Shown in pieces: positions 6,049-20,343 of a stretch of DNA of 33,956 nucleotides. Source of the stretch: Tritrichomonas musculus (Eukaryota > Parabasalia > Tritrichomonadida > Tritrichomonadidae); assembly GCA_039105265.1 (NCBI GenBank), contig JAPFFF010000171.1:1-33956 (forward strand), in the 5' to 3' direction. The notes beneath the pieces are model-generated. The model ran no database searches, was not told where the DNA came from, and was given only the letters and a program-made list of their open reading frames with translations. The translations under genes and the position numbers were made by a program. How positions within the stretch are numbered: the stretch's first letter is position 1; each line of letters starts with the position of its first letter.

Positions 6049-9000
6049 ATGGAAACGAATACAGACGGGAACACGGAAGACCTTAAAGAATTTATTTTAC
6101 AGATGGTTATACTTTACTTATATTTGAAGATGCAGGATTCGAAAGACAAACGTACAGAACGGAATACATGAACACGGAAACGAATACAGACGGGAACACG
6201 GAAGACCTTAAAGAATTTATTTTACAGATGGTTATACTTTACTTATATTTGAAGATGCAGGATTCGAAAGACAAACGTACAGAACGGAATACATGAACAC
6301 GGAAACGAATACAGACGGGAACACGGAAGACCTTAAAGAATTTATTTTACAGATGGTTATACTTTACTTATATTTGAAGATGCAGGATTCGAAAGACAAA
6401 CGTACAGAACGGAATACATGAACACGGAAACGAATACAGACGGGAACACGGAAGACCTTAAAGAATTTATTTTACAGATGGTTATACTTTACTTATATTT
6501 GAAGATGCAGGATTCGAAAGACAAACGTACAGAACGGAATACATGAACACGGAAACGAATACAGACGGGAACACGGAAGACCTTAAAGAATTTATTTTAC
6601 AGATGGTTATACTTTACTTATATTTGAAGATGCAGGATTCGAAAGACAAACGTACAGAACGGAATACATGAACACGGAAACGAATACAGAAACGAACACA
6701 GAAGAATATCTCGATTTTATTATATAAACAGTTCTATTTTGATTTTAAATATTATTCAGTAATCAGAATTAAAGAAAGGAATACATGAACACGGAAACGA
6801 ATACAGACGGGAACACGGAAGACCTTAAAGAATTTATTTTACAGATGGTTATACTTTACTTATATTTGAAGATGCAGGATTCGAAAGACAAACGTACAGA
6901 ACGGAATACATGAACACGGAAACGAATACAGACGGGAACACGGAAGACCTTAAAGAATTTATTTTACAGATGGTTATACTTTACTTATATTTGAAGATGC
7001 AGGATTCGAAAGACAAACGTACAGAACGGAATACATGAACACGGAAACGAATACAGACGGGAACACGGAAGACCTTAAAGAATTTATTTTACAGATGGTT
7101 ATACTTTACTTATATTTGAAGATGCAGGATTCGAAAGACAAACGTACAGAACGGAATACATGAACACGGAAACGAATACAGACGGGAACACGGAAGACCT
7201 TAAAGAATTTATTTTACAGATGGTTATACTTTACTTATATTTGAAGATGCAGGATTCGAAAGACAAACGTACAGAACGGAATACATGAACACGGAAACGA
7301 ATACAGACGGGAACACGGAAGACCTTAAAGAATTTATTTTACAGATGGTTATACTTTACTTATATTTGAAGATGCAGGATTCGAAAGACAAACGTACAGA
7401 ACGGAATACATGAACACGGAAACGAATACAGACGGGAACACGGAAGACCTTAAAGAATTTATTTTACAGATGGTTATACTTTACTTATATTTGAAGATGC
7501 AGGATTCGAAAGACAAACGTACAGAACGGAATACATGAACACGGAAACGAATACAGACGGGAACACGGAAGACCTTAAAGAATTTATTTTACAGATGGTT
7601 ATACTTTACTTATATTTGAAGATGCAGGATTCGAAAGACAAACGTACAGAACGGAATACATGAACACGGAAACGAATACAGAAACGAACACAGAAGAATA
7701 TCTCGATTTTATTATATAAACAGTTCTATTTTGATTTTAAATATTATTCAGTAATCAGAATTAAAGAAAGGAATACATGAACACGGAAACGAATACAGAC
7801 GGGAACACGGAAGACCTTAAAGAATTTATTTTACAGATGGTTATACTTTACTTATATTTGAAGATGCAGGATTCGAAAGACAAACGTACAGAACGGAATA
7901 CATGAACACGGAAACGAATACAGACGGGAACACGGAAGACCTTAAAGAATTTATTTTACAGATGGTTATACTTTACTTATATTTGAAGATGCAGGATTCG
8001 AAAGACAAACGTACAGAACGGAATACATGAACACGGAAACGAATACAGACGGGAACACGGAAGACCTTAAAGAATTTATTTTACAGATGGTTATACTTTA
8101 CTTATATTTGAAGATGCAGGATTCGAAAGACAAACGTACAGAACGGAATACATGATCACGGAAACGAATACAGACGGGAACACGGAAGACCTTAAAGAAT
8201 TTATTTTACAGATGGTTATACTTTACTTATATTTGAAGATGCAGGATTCGAAAGACAAACGTACAGAACGGAATACATGAACACGGAAACGAATACAGAC
8301 GGGAACACGGAAGACCTTAAAGAATTTATTTTACAGATGGTTATACTTTACTTATATTTGAAGATGCAGGATTCGAAAGACAAACGTACAGAACGGAATA
8401 CATGAACACGGAAACGAATACAGAAACGAACACAGAAGAATATCTCGAAATTATGTTATATAAACAGTTCTATTTTGATTTTAAATATTATTCAGTAATC
8501 AGAATTAAAGAAAGGAATACATGAACACGGAAACGAATACAGACGGGAACACGGAAGACCTTAAAGAATTTATTTTACAGATGGTTATACTTTACTTATA
8601 TTTGAAGATGCAGGATTCGAAAGACAAACGTACAGAACGGAATACATGAACACGGAAACGAATACAGAAACGAACACAGAAGAATATCTCGAAATTATGT
8701 TATATAAACAGTTCTATTTTGATTTTAAATATTATTCAGTAATCAGAATTAAAGAAAGGAATACATGAACACGGAAACGAATACAGACGGGAACACGGAA
8801 GACCTTAAAGAATTTATTTTACAGATGGTTATACTTTACTTATATTTGAAGATGCAGGATTCGAAAGACAAACGTACAGAACGGAATACATGAACACGGA
8901 AACGAATACAGAAACGAACACGGAAGACCTTAAAGAATTTATTTTACAGATGGTTATACTTTACTTATATTTGAAGATGCAGGATTCGAAAGACAAACGT

Positions 9001-9633
9001 ACAGAACGGAATACATGAACACGGAAACGAATACAGACGGGAACACGGAAGACCTTAAAGAATTTATTTTACAGATGGTTATACTTTACTTATATTTGAA
9101 GATGCAGGATTCGAAAGACAAACGTACAGAACGGAATACATGAACACGGAAACGAATACAGACGGGAACACGGAAGACCTTAAAGAATTTATTTTACAGA
9201 TGGTTATACTTTACTTATATTTGAAGATGCAGGATTCGAAAGACAAACGTACAGAACGGAATACATGAACACGGAAACGAATACAGACGGGAACACGGAA
9301 GACCTTAAAGAATTTATTTTACAGATGGTTATACTTTACTTATATTTGAAGATGCAGGATTCGAAAGACAAACGTACAGAACGGAATACATGAACACGGA
9401 AACGAATACAGACGGGAACACGGAAGACCTTAAAGAATTTATTTTACAGATGGTTATACTTTACTTATATTTGAAGATGCAGGATTCGAAAGACAAACGT
9501 ACGGAACGGAATACATGATCACGGAAACGAATACAGAAACGAACACAGAAGAATATCTCGAAATTATGTTATATAAACAGTTCTATTTTGATTTTAAATA
9601 TTATTCAGTAATCAGAATTAAAGAAAGGAATAC
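6049..9633 (+). repeat. A/B array with B1 A B1 A module and one hybrid unit
   Basis: Order: A' A4 B2 A7 B2 A3 At A B1 A B1 A H A3 A* B1t, giving 24 A-type, three B1 and two B2 units. The ATC A unit is at 8152 and the hybrid at 8890. This order matches 16051-18760 except for unit counts: seven A units against four, and six against two. The length difference is exactly 875 bp, or 7 x 125. Confidence 0.95.
8890..9014 (+). repeat. Hybrid unit H (B-like 5' end, A-like remainder)
   Basis: The first part reads CAGAAACGAACAC as in B, then switches to GGAAGACCTTAAAG as in A. It is 125 bp and keeps the A reading frame with Asp-Gly replaced by Glu-Thr. Other copies are at 10509, 16545 and 26188. It looks like the product of a crossover or short conversion between B and A. 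Confidence 0.85.
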
Positions 9634-12600
9634 ATGAACACGGAAACGAATACAGACGGGAACACGGAAGACCTTAAAGAATTTATTTTACAGATGGTTA
9701 TACTTTACTTATATTTGAAGATGCAGGATTCGAAAGACAAACGTACAGAACGGAATACATGAACACGGAAACGAATACAGACGGGAACACGGAAGACCTT
9801 AAAGAATTTATTTTACAGATGGTTATACTTTACTTATATTTGAAGATGCAGGATTCGAAAGACAAACGTACAGAACGGAATACATGAACACGGAAACGAA
9901 TACAGACGGGAACACGGAAGACCTTAAAGAATTTATTTTACAGATGGTTATACTTTACTTATATTTGAAGATGCAGGATTCGAAAGACAAACGTACAGAA
10001 CGGAATACATGAACACGGAAACGAATACAGACGGGAACACGGAAGACCTTAAAGAATTTATTTTACAGATGGTTATACTTTACTTATATTTGAAGATGCA
10101 GGATTCGAAAGACAAACGTACAGAACGGAATACATGAACACGGAAACGAATACAGACGGGAACACGGAAGACCTTAAAGAATTTATTTTACAGATGGTTA
10201 TACTTTACTTATATTTGAAGATGCAGGATTCGAAAGACAAACGTACAGAACGGAATACATGATCACGGAAACGAATACAGACGGGAACACGGAAGACCTT
10301 AAAGAATTTATTTTACAGATGGTTATACTTTACTTATATTTGAAGATGCAGGATTCGAAAGACAAACGTACAGAACGGAATACATGAACACGGAAACGAA
10401 TACAGACGGGAACACGGAAGACCTTAAAGAATTTATTTTACAGATGGTTATACTTTACTTATATTTGAAGATGCAGGATTCGAAAGACAAACGTACAGAA
10501 CGGAATACATGAACACGGAAACGAATACAGAAACGAACACGGAAGACCTTAAAGAATTTATTTTACAGATGGTTATACTTTACTTATATTTGAAGATGCA
10601 GGATTCGAAAGACAAACGTACAGAACGGAATACATGAACACGGAAACGAATACAGACGGGAACACGGAAGACCTTAAAGAATTTATTTTACAGATGGTTA
10701 TACTTTACTTATATTTGAAGATGCAGGATTCGAAAGACAAACGTACAGAACGGAATACATGAACACGGAAACGAATACAGACGGGAACACGGAAGACCTT
10801 AAAGAATTTATTTTACAGATGGTTATACTTTACTTATATTTGAAGATGCAGGATTCGAAAGACAAACGTACAGAACGGAATACATGAACACGGAAACGAA
10901 TACAGACGGGAACACGGAAGACCTTAAAGAATTTATTTTACAGATGGTTATACTTTACTTATATTTGAAGATGCAGGATTCGAAAGACAAACGTACAGAA
11001 CGGAATACATGAACACGGAAACGAATACAGAAACGAACACAGAAGAATATCTCGATTTTATTATATAAACAGTTCTATTTTGATTTTAAATATTATTCAG
11101 TAATCAGAATTAAAGAAAGGAATACATGAACACGGAAACGAATACAGACGGGAACACGGAAGACCTTAAAGAATTTATTTTACAGATGGTTATACTTTAC
11201 TTATATTTGAAGATGCAGGATTCGAAAGACAAACGTACAGAACGGAATACATGAACACGGAAACGAATACAGACGGGAACACGGAAGACCTTAAAGAATT
11301 TATTTTACAGATGGTTATACTTTACTTATATTTGAAGATGCAGGATTCGAAAGACAAACGTACAGAACGGAATACATGAACACGGAAACGAATACAGACG
11401 GGAACACGGAAGACCTTAAAGAATTTATTTTACAGATGGTTATACTTTACTTATATTTGAAGATGCAGGATTCGAAAGACAAACGTACAGAACGGAATAC
11501 ATGAACACGGAAACGAATACAGACGGGAACACGGAAGACCTTAAAGAATTTATTTTACAGATGGTTATACTTTACTTATATTTGAAGATGCAGGATTCGA
11601 AAGACAAACGTACAGAACGGAATACATGAACACGGAAACGAATACAGAAACGAACACAGAAGAATATCTCGAAATTATGTTATATAAACAGTTCTATTTT
11701 GATTTTAAATATTATTCAGTAATCAGAATTAAAGAAAGGAATACATGAACACGGAAACGAATACAGACGGGAACACGGAAGACCTTAAAGAATTTATTTT
11801 ACAGATGGTTATACTTTACTTATATTTGAAGATGCAGGATTCGAAAGACAAACGTACAGAACGGAATACATGAACACGGAAACGAATACAGAAACGAACA
11901 CAGAAGAATATCTCGAAATTATGTTATATAAACAGTTCTATTTTGATTTTAAATATTATTCAGTAATCAGAATTAAAGAAAGGAATACATGAACACGGAA
12001 ACGAATACAGACGGGAACACGGAAGACCTTAAAGAATTTATTTTACAGATGGTTATACTTTACTTATATTTGAAGATGCAGGATTCGAAAGACAAACGTA
12101 CAGAACGGAATACATGAACACGGAAACGAATACAGACGGGAACACGGAAGACCTTAAAGAATTTATTTTACAGATGGTTATACTTTACTTATATTTGAAG
12201 ATGCAGGATTCGAAAGACAAACGTACAGAACGGAATACATGAACACGGAAACGAATACAGACGGGAACACGGAAGACCTTAAAGAATTTATTTTACAGAT
12301 GGTTATACTTTACTTATATTTGAAGATGCAGGATTCGAAAGACAAACGTACAGAACGGAATACATGAACACGGAAACGAATACAGACGGGAACACGGAAG
12401 ACCTTAAAGAATTTATTTTACAGATGGTTATACTTTACTTATATTTGAAGATGCAGGATTCGAAAGACAAACGTACAGAACGGAATACATGAACACGGAA
12501 ACGAATACAGACGGGAACACGGAAGACCTTAAAGAATTTATTTTACAGATGGTTATACTTTACTTATATTTGAAGATGCAGGATTCGAAAGACAAACGTA

Positions 12601-12732
12601 CGGAACGGAATACATGATCACGGAAACGAATACAGAAACGAACACAGAAGAATATCTCGAAATTATGTTATATAAACAGTTCTATTTTGATTTTAAATAT
12701 TATTCAGTAATCAGAATTAAAGAAAGGAATAC
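9634..12732 (+). repeat. A/B array between two A*-B1t pairs
   Basis: Order: A5 At A H A3 B2 A4 B1 A B1 A4 A* B1t, giving 21 A-type, three B1 and one B2 unit. ATC A is at 10259, the hybrid at 10509 and the B1 A B1 A module at 11626-12113. Confidence 0.95.
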
Positions 12733-15216
12733 ATGAACACGGAAACGAATACAGACGGGAACACGGAAGACCTTAAAGAATTTATTTTACAGATGGTTAT
12801 ACTTTACTTATATTTGAAGATGCAGGATTCGAAAGACAAACGTACAGAACGGAATACATGAACACGGAAACGAATACAGACGGGAACACGGAAGACCTTA
12901 AAGAATTTATTTTACAGATGGTTATACTTTACTTATATTTGAAGATGCAGGATTCGAAAGACAAACGTACAGAACGGAATACATGAACACGGAAACGAAT
13001 ACAGACGGGAACACGGAAGACCTTAAAGAATTTATTTTACAGATGGTTATACTTTACTTATATTTGAAGATGCAGGATTCGAAAGACAAACGTACAGAAC
13101 GGAATACATGAACACGGAAACGAATACAGACGGGAACACGGAAGACCTTAAAGAATTTATTTTACAGATGGTTATACTTTACTTATATTTGAAGATGCAG
13201 GATTCGAAAGACAAACGTACAGAACGGAATACATGAACACGGAAACGAATACAGACGGGAACACGGAAGACCTTAAAGAATTTATTTTACAGATGGTTAT
13301 ACTTTACTTATATTTGAAGATGCAGGATTCGAAAGACAAACGTACAGAACGGAATACATGAACACGGAAACGAATACAGACGGGAACACGGAAGACCTTA
13401 AAGAATTTATTTTACAGATGGTTATACTTTACTTATATTTGAAGATGCAGGATTCGAAAGACAAACGTACAGAACGGAATACATGAACACGGAAACGAAT
13501 ACAGACGGGAACACGGAAGACCTTAAAGAATTTATTTTACAGATGGTTATACTTTACTTATATTTGAAGATGCAGGATTCGAAAGACAAACGTACAGAAC
13601 GGAATACATGAACACGGAAACGAATACAGACGGGAACACGGAAGACCTTAAAGAATTTATTTTACAGATGGTTATACTTTACTTATATTTGAAGATGCAG
13701 GATTCGAAAGACAAACGTACAGAACGGAATACATGAACACGGAAACGAATACAGACGGGAACACGGAAGACCTTAAAGAATTTATTTTACAGATGGTTAT
13801 ACTTTACTTATATTTGAAGATGCAGGATTCGAAAGACAAACGTACAGAACGGAATACATGAACACGGAAACGAATACAGACGGGAACACGGAAGACCTTA
13901 AAGAATTTATTTTACAGATGGTTATACTTTACTTATATTTGAAGATGCAGGATTCGAAAGACAAACGTACAGAACGGAATACATGAACACGGAAACGAAT
14001 ACAGAAACGAACACAGAAGAATATCTCGATTTTATTATATAAACAGTTCTATTTTGATTTTAAATATTATTCAGTAATCAGAATTAAAGAAAGGAATACA
14101 TGAACACGGAAACGAATACAGACGGGAACACGGAAGACCTTAAAGAATTTATTTTACAGATGGTTATACTTTACTTATATTTGAAGATGCAGGATTCGAA
14201 AGACAAACGTACAGAACGGAATACATGAACACGGAAACGAATACAGACGGGAACACGGAAGACCTTAAAGAATTTATTTTACAGATGGTTATACTTTACT
14301 TATATTTGAAGATGCAGGATTCGAAAGACAAACGTACAGAACGGAATACATGAACACGGAAACGAATACAGACGGGAACACGGAAGACCTTAAAGAATTT
14401 ATTTTACAGATGGTTATACTTTACTTATATTTGAAGATGCAGGATTCGAAAGACAAACGTACAGAACGGAATACATGAACACGGAAACGAATACAGACGG
14501 GAACACGGAAGACCTTAAAGAATTTATTTTACAGATGGTTATACTTTACTTATATTTGAAGATGCAGGATTCGAAAGACAAACGTACAGAACGGAATACA
14601 TGATCACGGAAACGAATACAGACGGGAACACGGAAGACCTTAAAGAATTTATTTTACAGATGGTTATACTTTACTTATATTTGAAGATGCAGGATTCGAA
14701 AGACAAACGTACAGAACGGAATACATGAACACGGAAACGAATACAGAAACGAACACAGAAGAATATCTCGATTTTATTATATAAACAGTTCTATTTTGAT
14801 TTTAAATATTATTCAGTAATCAGAATTAAAGAAAGGAATACATGAACACGGAAACGAATACAGACGGGAACACGGAAGACCTTAAAGAATTTATTTTACA
14901 GATGGTTATACTTTACTTATATTTGAAGATGCAGGATTCGAAAGACAAACGTACAGAACGGAATACATGAACACGGAAACGAATACAGACGGGAACACGG
15001 AAGACCTTAAAGAATTTATTTTACAGATGGTTATACTTTACTTATATTTGAAGATGCAGGATTCGAAAGACAAACGTACAGAACGGAATACATGAACACG
15101 GAAACGAATACAGACGGGAACACGGAAGACCTTAAAGAATTTATTTTACAGATGGTTATACTTTACTTATATTTGAAGATGCAGGATTCGAAAGACAAAC
15201 GTACAGAACGGAATAC
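12733..15216 (+). repeat. A array with the longest uninterrupted A run
   Basis: Ten A units in a row (12733-13982) form the longest pure run in the window. Then come B2 at 13983, four A, an ATC A at 14600, B2 at 14725 and three A. The left end of the 9,643-bp duplication falls inside the B2 at 14725, at about 14777. Confidence 0.95.
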
Positions 15217-15300
15217 ATGAACACGGAAACGAATACAGAAACGAACACAGAAGAATATCTCGATTTTATTATATAAACAGTTCTATTTTGATTTTAAATA
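15217..15300 (+). repeat. 5' fragment of B2 entering C block 4
   Basis: An 84-bp fragment with ATGAAC rather than ATGATC. Confidence 0.9.
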
Positions 15301-15810
15301 ATCAGATGAACGTCGATCGGCATGCACTTCCCCGCTCGACCAACCAACAACGCAAATCACACGCACAATCAATGCAACACATATTCGCTATACAAAGTCT
15401 CACACATTAGCAGACACGCCGGCCGATGCTGATATACAATCAACATCGGCCGGCGAGTGGCAAAGTAACTCAGGCAGAAAAATGTTTTAACACTCATTAG
15501 GCATAACATGCAAACAATATCAGACGCAACAGAAGAACAGAAACAAAAAATTTTTATCAGATGAACTTCGACCAGCAGGCACTTCCCCGCTCGACCAACC
15601 AACAACGCAAATCACACGCACAATCAATGCAACACATATTCGCTATACAAAGTCTCACACATTAGCAGACACGCCGGCCGATGCTGATATACAATCAACA
15701 TCGGCCGGCGAGTGGCAAAGTAACTCAGGCAGAAAAATGTTTTAACACTCATTAGGCATAACATGCAAACAATATCAGACGCAACAGAAGAACAGAAACA
15801 AAAAATTTTT
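15301..15810 (+). repeat. C block 4: two C units
   Basis: Units start at 15301 (first-unit head variant) and 15556. Inverted repeats begin at 15417 and 15672. It is followed by D. Confidence 0.95.
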
Positions 15811-16050
15811 ATCAGATGAACTTCGACCAAAGAAGCAAGCAAATCGCACGTACAAGCAATACATGTATACTTTTTTTTTTCATTTTTATCTTATCTTATC
15901 TTTTTGTATTTTTTTTTTTTTTTAAAGCCTTTTTATTTATTTTTTGTAATATATTTTTTATTTTACTAGTTTTGATACTATATTTTATATATTTTTCTTT
16001 TCTTTTTTTTTTAATTTAAGATATGTATTTGAAGAAGATTTTTTGCAAGC
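15811..16050 (+). repeat. T-rich element D
   Basis: The 240-bp form with T10 and T15 runs, leading into A' at 16051. Confidence 0.9.
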
Positions 16051-19000
16051 ATGGAAACGAATACAGACGGGAACACGGAAGACCTTAAAGAATTTATTTT
16101 ACAGATGGTTATACTTTACTTATATTTGAAGATGCAGGATTCGAAAGACAAACGTACAGAACGGAATACATGAACACGGAAACGAATACAGACGGGAACA
16201 CGGAAGACCTTAAAGAATTTATTTTACAGATGGTTATACTTTACTTATATTTGAAGATGCAGGATTCGAAAGACAAACGTACAGAACGGAATACATGAAC
16301 ACGGAAACGAATACAGACGGGAACACGGAAGACCTTAAAGAATTTATTTTACAGATGGTTATACTTTACTTATATTTGAAGATGCAGGATTCGAAAGACA
16401 AACGTACAGAACGGAATACATGAACACGGAAACGAATACAGACGGGAACACGGAAGACCTTAAAGAATTTATTTTACAGATGGTTATACTTTACTTATAT
16501 TTGAAGATGCAGGATTCGAAAGACAAACGTACAGAACGGAATACATGAACACGGAAACGAATACAGAAACGAACACGGAAGACCTTAAAGAATTTATTTT
16601 ACAGATGGTTATACTTTACTTATATTTGAAGATGCAGGATTCGAAAGACAAACGTACAGAACGGAATACATGAACACGGAAACGAATACAGAAACGAACA
16701 CAGAAGAATATCTCGATTTTATTATATAAACAGTTCTATTTTGATTTTAAATATTATTCAGTAATCAGAATTAAAGAAAGGAATACATGAACACGGAAAC
16801 GAATACAGACGGGAACACGGAAGACCTTAAAGAATTTATTTTACAGATGGTTATACTTTACTTATATTTGAAGATGCAGGATTCGAAAGACAAACGTACA
16901 GAACGGAATACATGAACACGGAAACGAATACAGACGGGAACACGGAAGACCTTAAAGAATTTATTTTACAGATGGTTATACTTTACTTATATTTGAAGAT
17001 GCAGGATTCGAAAGACAAACGTACAGAACGGAATACATGAACACGGAAACGAATACAGACGGGAACACGGAAGACCTTAAAGAATTTATTTTACAGATGG
17101 TTATACTTTACTTATATTTGAAGATGCAGGATTCGAAAGACAAACGTACAGAACGGAATACATGAACACGGAAACGAATACAGACGGGAACACGGAAGAC
17201 CTTAAAGAATTTATTTTACAGATGGTTATACTTTACTTATATTTGAAGATGCAGGATTCGAAAGACAAACGTACAGAACGGAATACATGAACACGGAAAC
17301 GAATACAGAAACGAACACAGAAGAATATCTCGATTTTATTATATAAACAGTTCTATTTTGATTTTAAATATTATTCAGTAATCAGAATTAAAGAAAGGAA
17401 TACATGAACACGGAAACGAATACAGACGGGAACACGGAAGACCTTAAAGAATTTATTTTACAGATGGTTATACTTTACTTATATTTGAAGATGCAGGATT
17501 CGAAAGACAAACGTACAGAACGGAATACATGAACACGGAAACGAATACAGACGGGAACACGGAAGACCTTAAAGAATTTATTTTACAGATGGTTATACTT
17601 TACTTATATTTGAAGATGCAGGATTCGAAAGACAAACGTACAGAACGGAATACATGAACACGGAAACGAATACAGACGGGAACACGGAAGACCTTAAAGA
17701 ATTTATTTTACAGATGGTTATACTTTACTTATATTTGAAGATGCAGGATTCGAAAGACAAACGTACAGAACGGAATACATGAACACGGAAACGAATACAG
17801 ACGGGAACACGGAAGACCTTAAAGAATTTATTTTACAGATGGTTATACTTTACTTATATTTGAAGATGCAGGATTCGAAAGACAAACGTACAGAACGGAA
17901 TACATGAACACGGAAACGAATACAGACGGGAACACGGAAGACCTTAAAGAATTTATTTTACAGATGGTTATACTTTACTTATATTTGAAGATGCAGGATT
18001 CGAAAGACAAACGTACAGAACGGAATACATGAACACGGAAACGAATACAGAAACGAACACAGAAGAATATCTCGAAATTATGTTATATAAACAGTTCTAT
18101 TTTGATTTTAAATATTATTCAGTAATCAGAATTAAAGAAAGGAATACATGAACACGGAAACGAATACAGACGGGAACACGGAAGACCTTAAAGAATTTAT
18201 TTTACAGATGGTTATACTTTACTTATATTTGAAGATGCAGGATTCGAAAGACAAACGTACAGAACGGAATACATGAACACGGAAACGAATACAGAAACGA
18301 ACACAGAAGAATATCTCGAAATTATGTTATATAAACAGTTCTATTTTGATTTTAAATATTATTCAGTAATCAGAATTAAAGAAAGGAATACATGAACACG
18401 GAAACGAATACAGACGGGAACACGGAAGACCTTAAAGAATTTATTTTACAGATGGTTATACTTTACTTATATTTGAAGATGCAGGATTCGAAAGACAAAC
18501 GTACAGAACGGAATACATGAACACGGAAACGAATACAGACGGGAACACGGAAGACCTTAAAGAATTTATTTTACAGATGGTTATACTTTACTTATATTTG
18601 AAGATGCAGGATTCGAAAGACAAACGTACGGAACGGAATACATGATCACGGAAACGAATACAGAAACGAACACAGAAGAATATCTCGAAATTATGTTATA
18701 TAAACAGTTCTATTTTGATTTTAAATATTATTCAGTAATCAGAATTAAAGAAAGGAATACATGAACACGGAAACGAATACAGACGGGAACACGGAAGACC
18801 TTAAAGAATTTATTTTACAGATGGTTATACTTTACTTATATTTGAAGATGCAGGATTCGAAAGACAAACGTACAGAACGGAATACATGATCACGGAAACG
18901 AATACAGAAACGAACACAGAAGAATATCTCGAAATTATGTTATATAAACAGTTCTATTTTGATTTTAAATATTATTCAGTAATCAGAATTAAAGAAAGGA

Positions 19001-19254
19001 ATACATGAACACGGAAACGAATACAGACGGGAACACGGAAGACCTTAAAGAATTTATTTTACAGATGGTTATACTTTACTTATATTTGAAGATGCAGGAT
19101 TCGAAAGACAAACGTACAGAACGGAATACATGAACACGGAAACGAATACAGACGGGAACACGGAAGACCTTAAAGAATTTATTTTACAGATGGTTATACT
19201 TTACTTATATTTGAAGATGCAGGATTCGAAAGACAAACGTACAGAACGGAATAC
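16051..19254 (+). repeat. A/B array rich in B1
   Basis: Order: A' A3 H B2 A4 B2 A5 B1 A B1 A A* B1t A B1t A2, giving 20 A-type, four B1 and two B2 units. The B1t at 18886 is preceded by an ordinary A. Only it and its +9,643 copy at 28529 lack the acg partner. Confidence 0.95.
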
Positions 19255-19338
19255 ATGAACACGGAAACGAATACAGAAACGAACACAGAAGAATATCTCG
19301 ATTTTATTATATAAACAGTTCTATTTTGATTTTAAATA
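19255..19338 (+). repeat. 5' fragment of B2 entering C block 5
   Basis: An 84-bp fragment with ATGAAC and the standard breakpoint. Confidence 0.9.
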
Positions 19339-20103
19339 ATCAGATGAACGTCGATCGGCATGCACTTCCCCGCTCGACCAACCAACAACGCAAATCACAC
19401 GCACAATCAATGCAACACATATTCGCTATACAAAGTCTCACACATTAGCAGACACGCCGGCCGATGCTGATATACAATCAACATCGGCCGGCGAGTGGCA
19501 AAGTAACTCAGGCAGAAAAATGTTTTAACACTCATTAGGCATAACATGCAAACAATATCAGACGCAACAGAAGAACAGAAACAAAAAATTTTTATCAGAT
19601 GAACTTCGACCAGCAGGCACTTCCCCGCTCGACCAACCAACAACGCAAATCACACGCACAATCAATGCAACACATATTCGCTATACAAAGTCTCACACAT
19701 TAGCAGACACGCCGGCCGATGCTGATATACAATCAACATCGGCCGGCGAGTGGCAAAGTAACTCAGGCAGAAAAATGTTTTAACACTCATTAGGCATAAC
19801 ATGCAAACAATATCAGACGCAACAGAAGAACAGAAACAAAAAATTTTTATCAGATGAACTTCGACCAGCAGGCACTTCCCCGCTCGACCAACCAACAACG
19901 CAAATCACACGCACAATCAATGCAACACATATTCGCTATACAAAGTCTCACACATTAGCAGACACGCCGGCCGATGCTGATATACAATCAACATCGGCCG
20001 GCGAGTGGCAAAGTAACTCAGGCAGAAAAATGTTTTAACACTCATTAGGCATAACATGCAAACAATATCAGACGCAACAGAAGAACAGAAACAAAAAATT
20101 TTT
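19339..20103 (+). repeat. C block 5: three full C units
   Basis: Units start at 19339, 19594 and 19849; all are 255 bp, and only the first has the GTCGATCGGCATGC head. It is followed by D. With block 8 it is the longest C run that exits through D. Confidence 0.95.
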
Positions 20104-20343
20104 ATCAGATGAACTTCGACCAAAGAAGCAAGCAAATCGCACGTACAAGCAATACATGTATACTTTTTTTTTTCATTTTTATCTTATCTTATCTTTTTGT
20201 ATTTTTTTTTTTTTTTAAAGCCTTTTTATTTATTTTTTGTAATATATTTTTTATTTTACTAGTTTTGATACTATATTTTATATATTTTTCTTTTCTTTTT
20301 TTTTTAATTTAAGATATGTATTTGAAGAAGATTTTTTGCAAGC
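20104..20343 (+). repeat. T-rich element D
   Basis: The 240-bp form, leading into A' at 20344. Confidence 0.9.
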
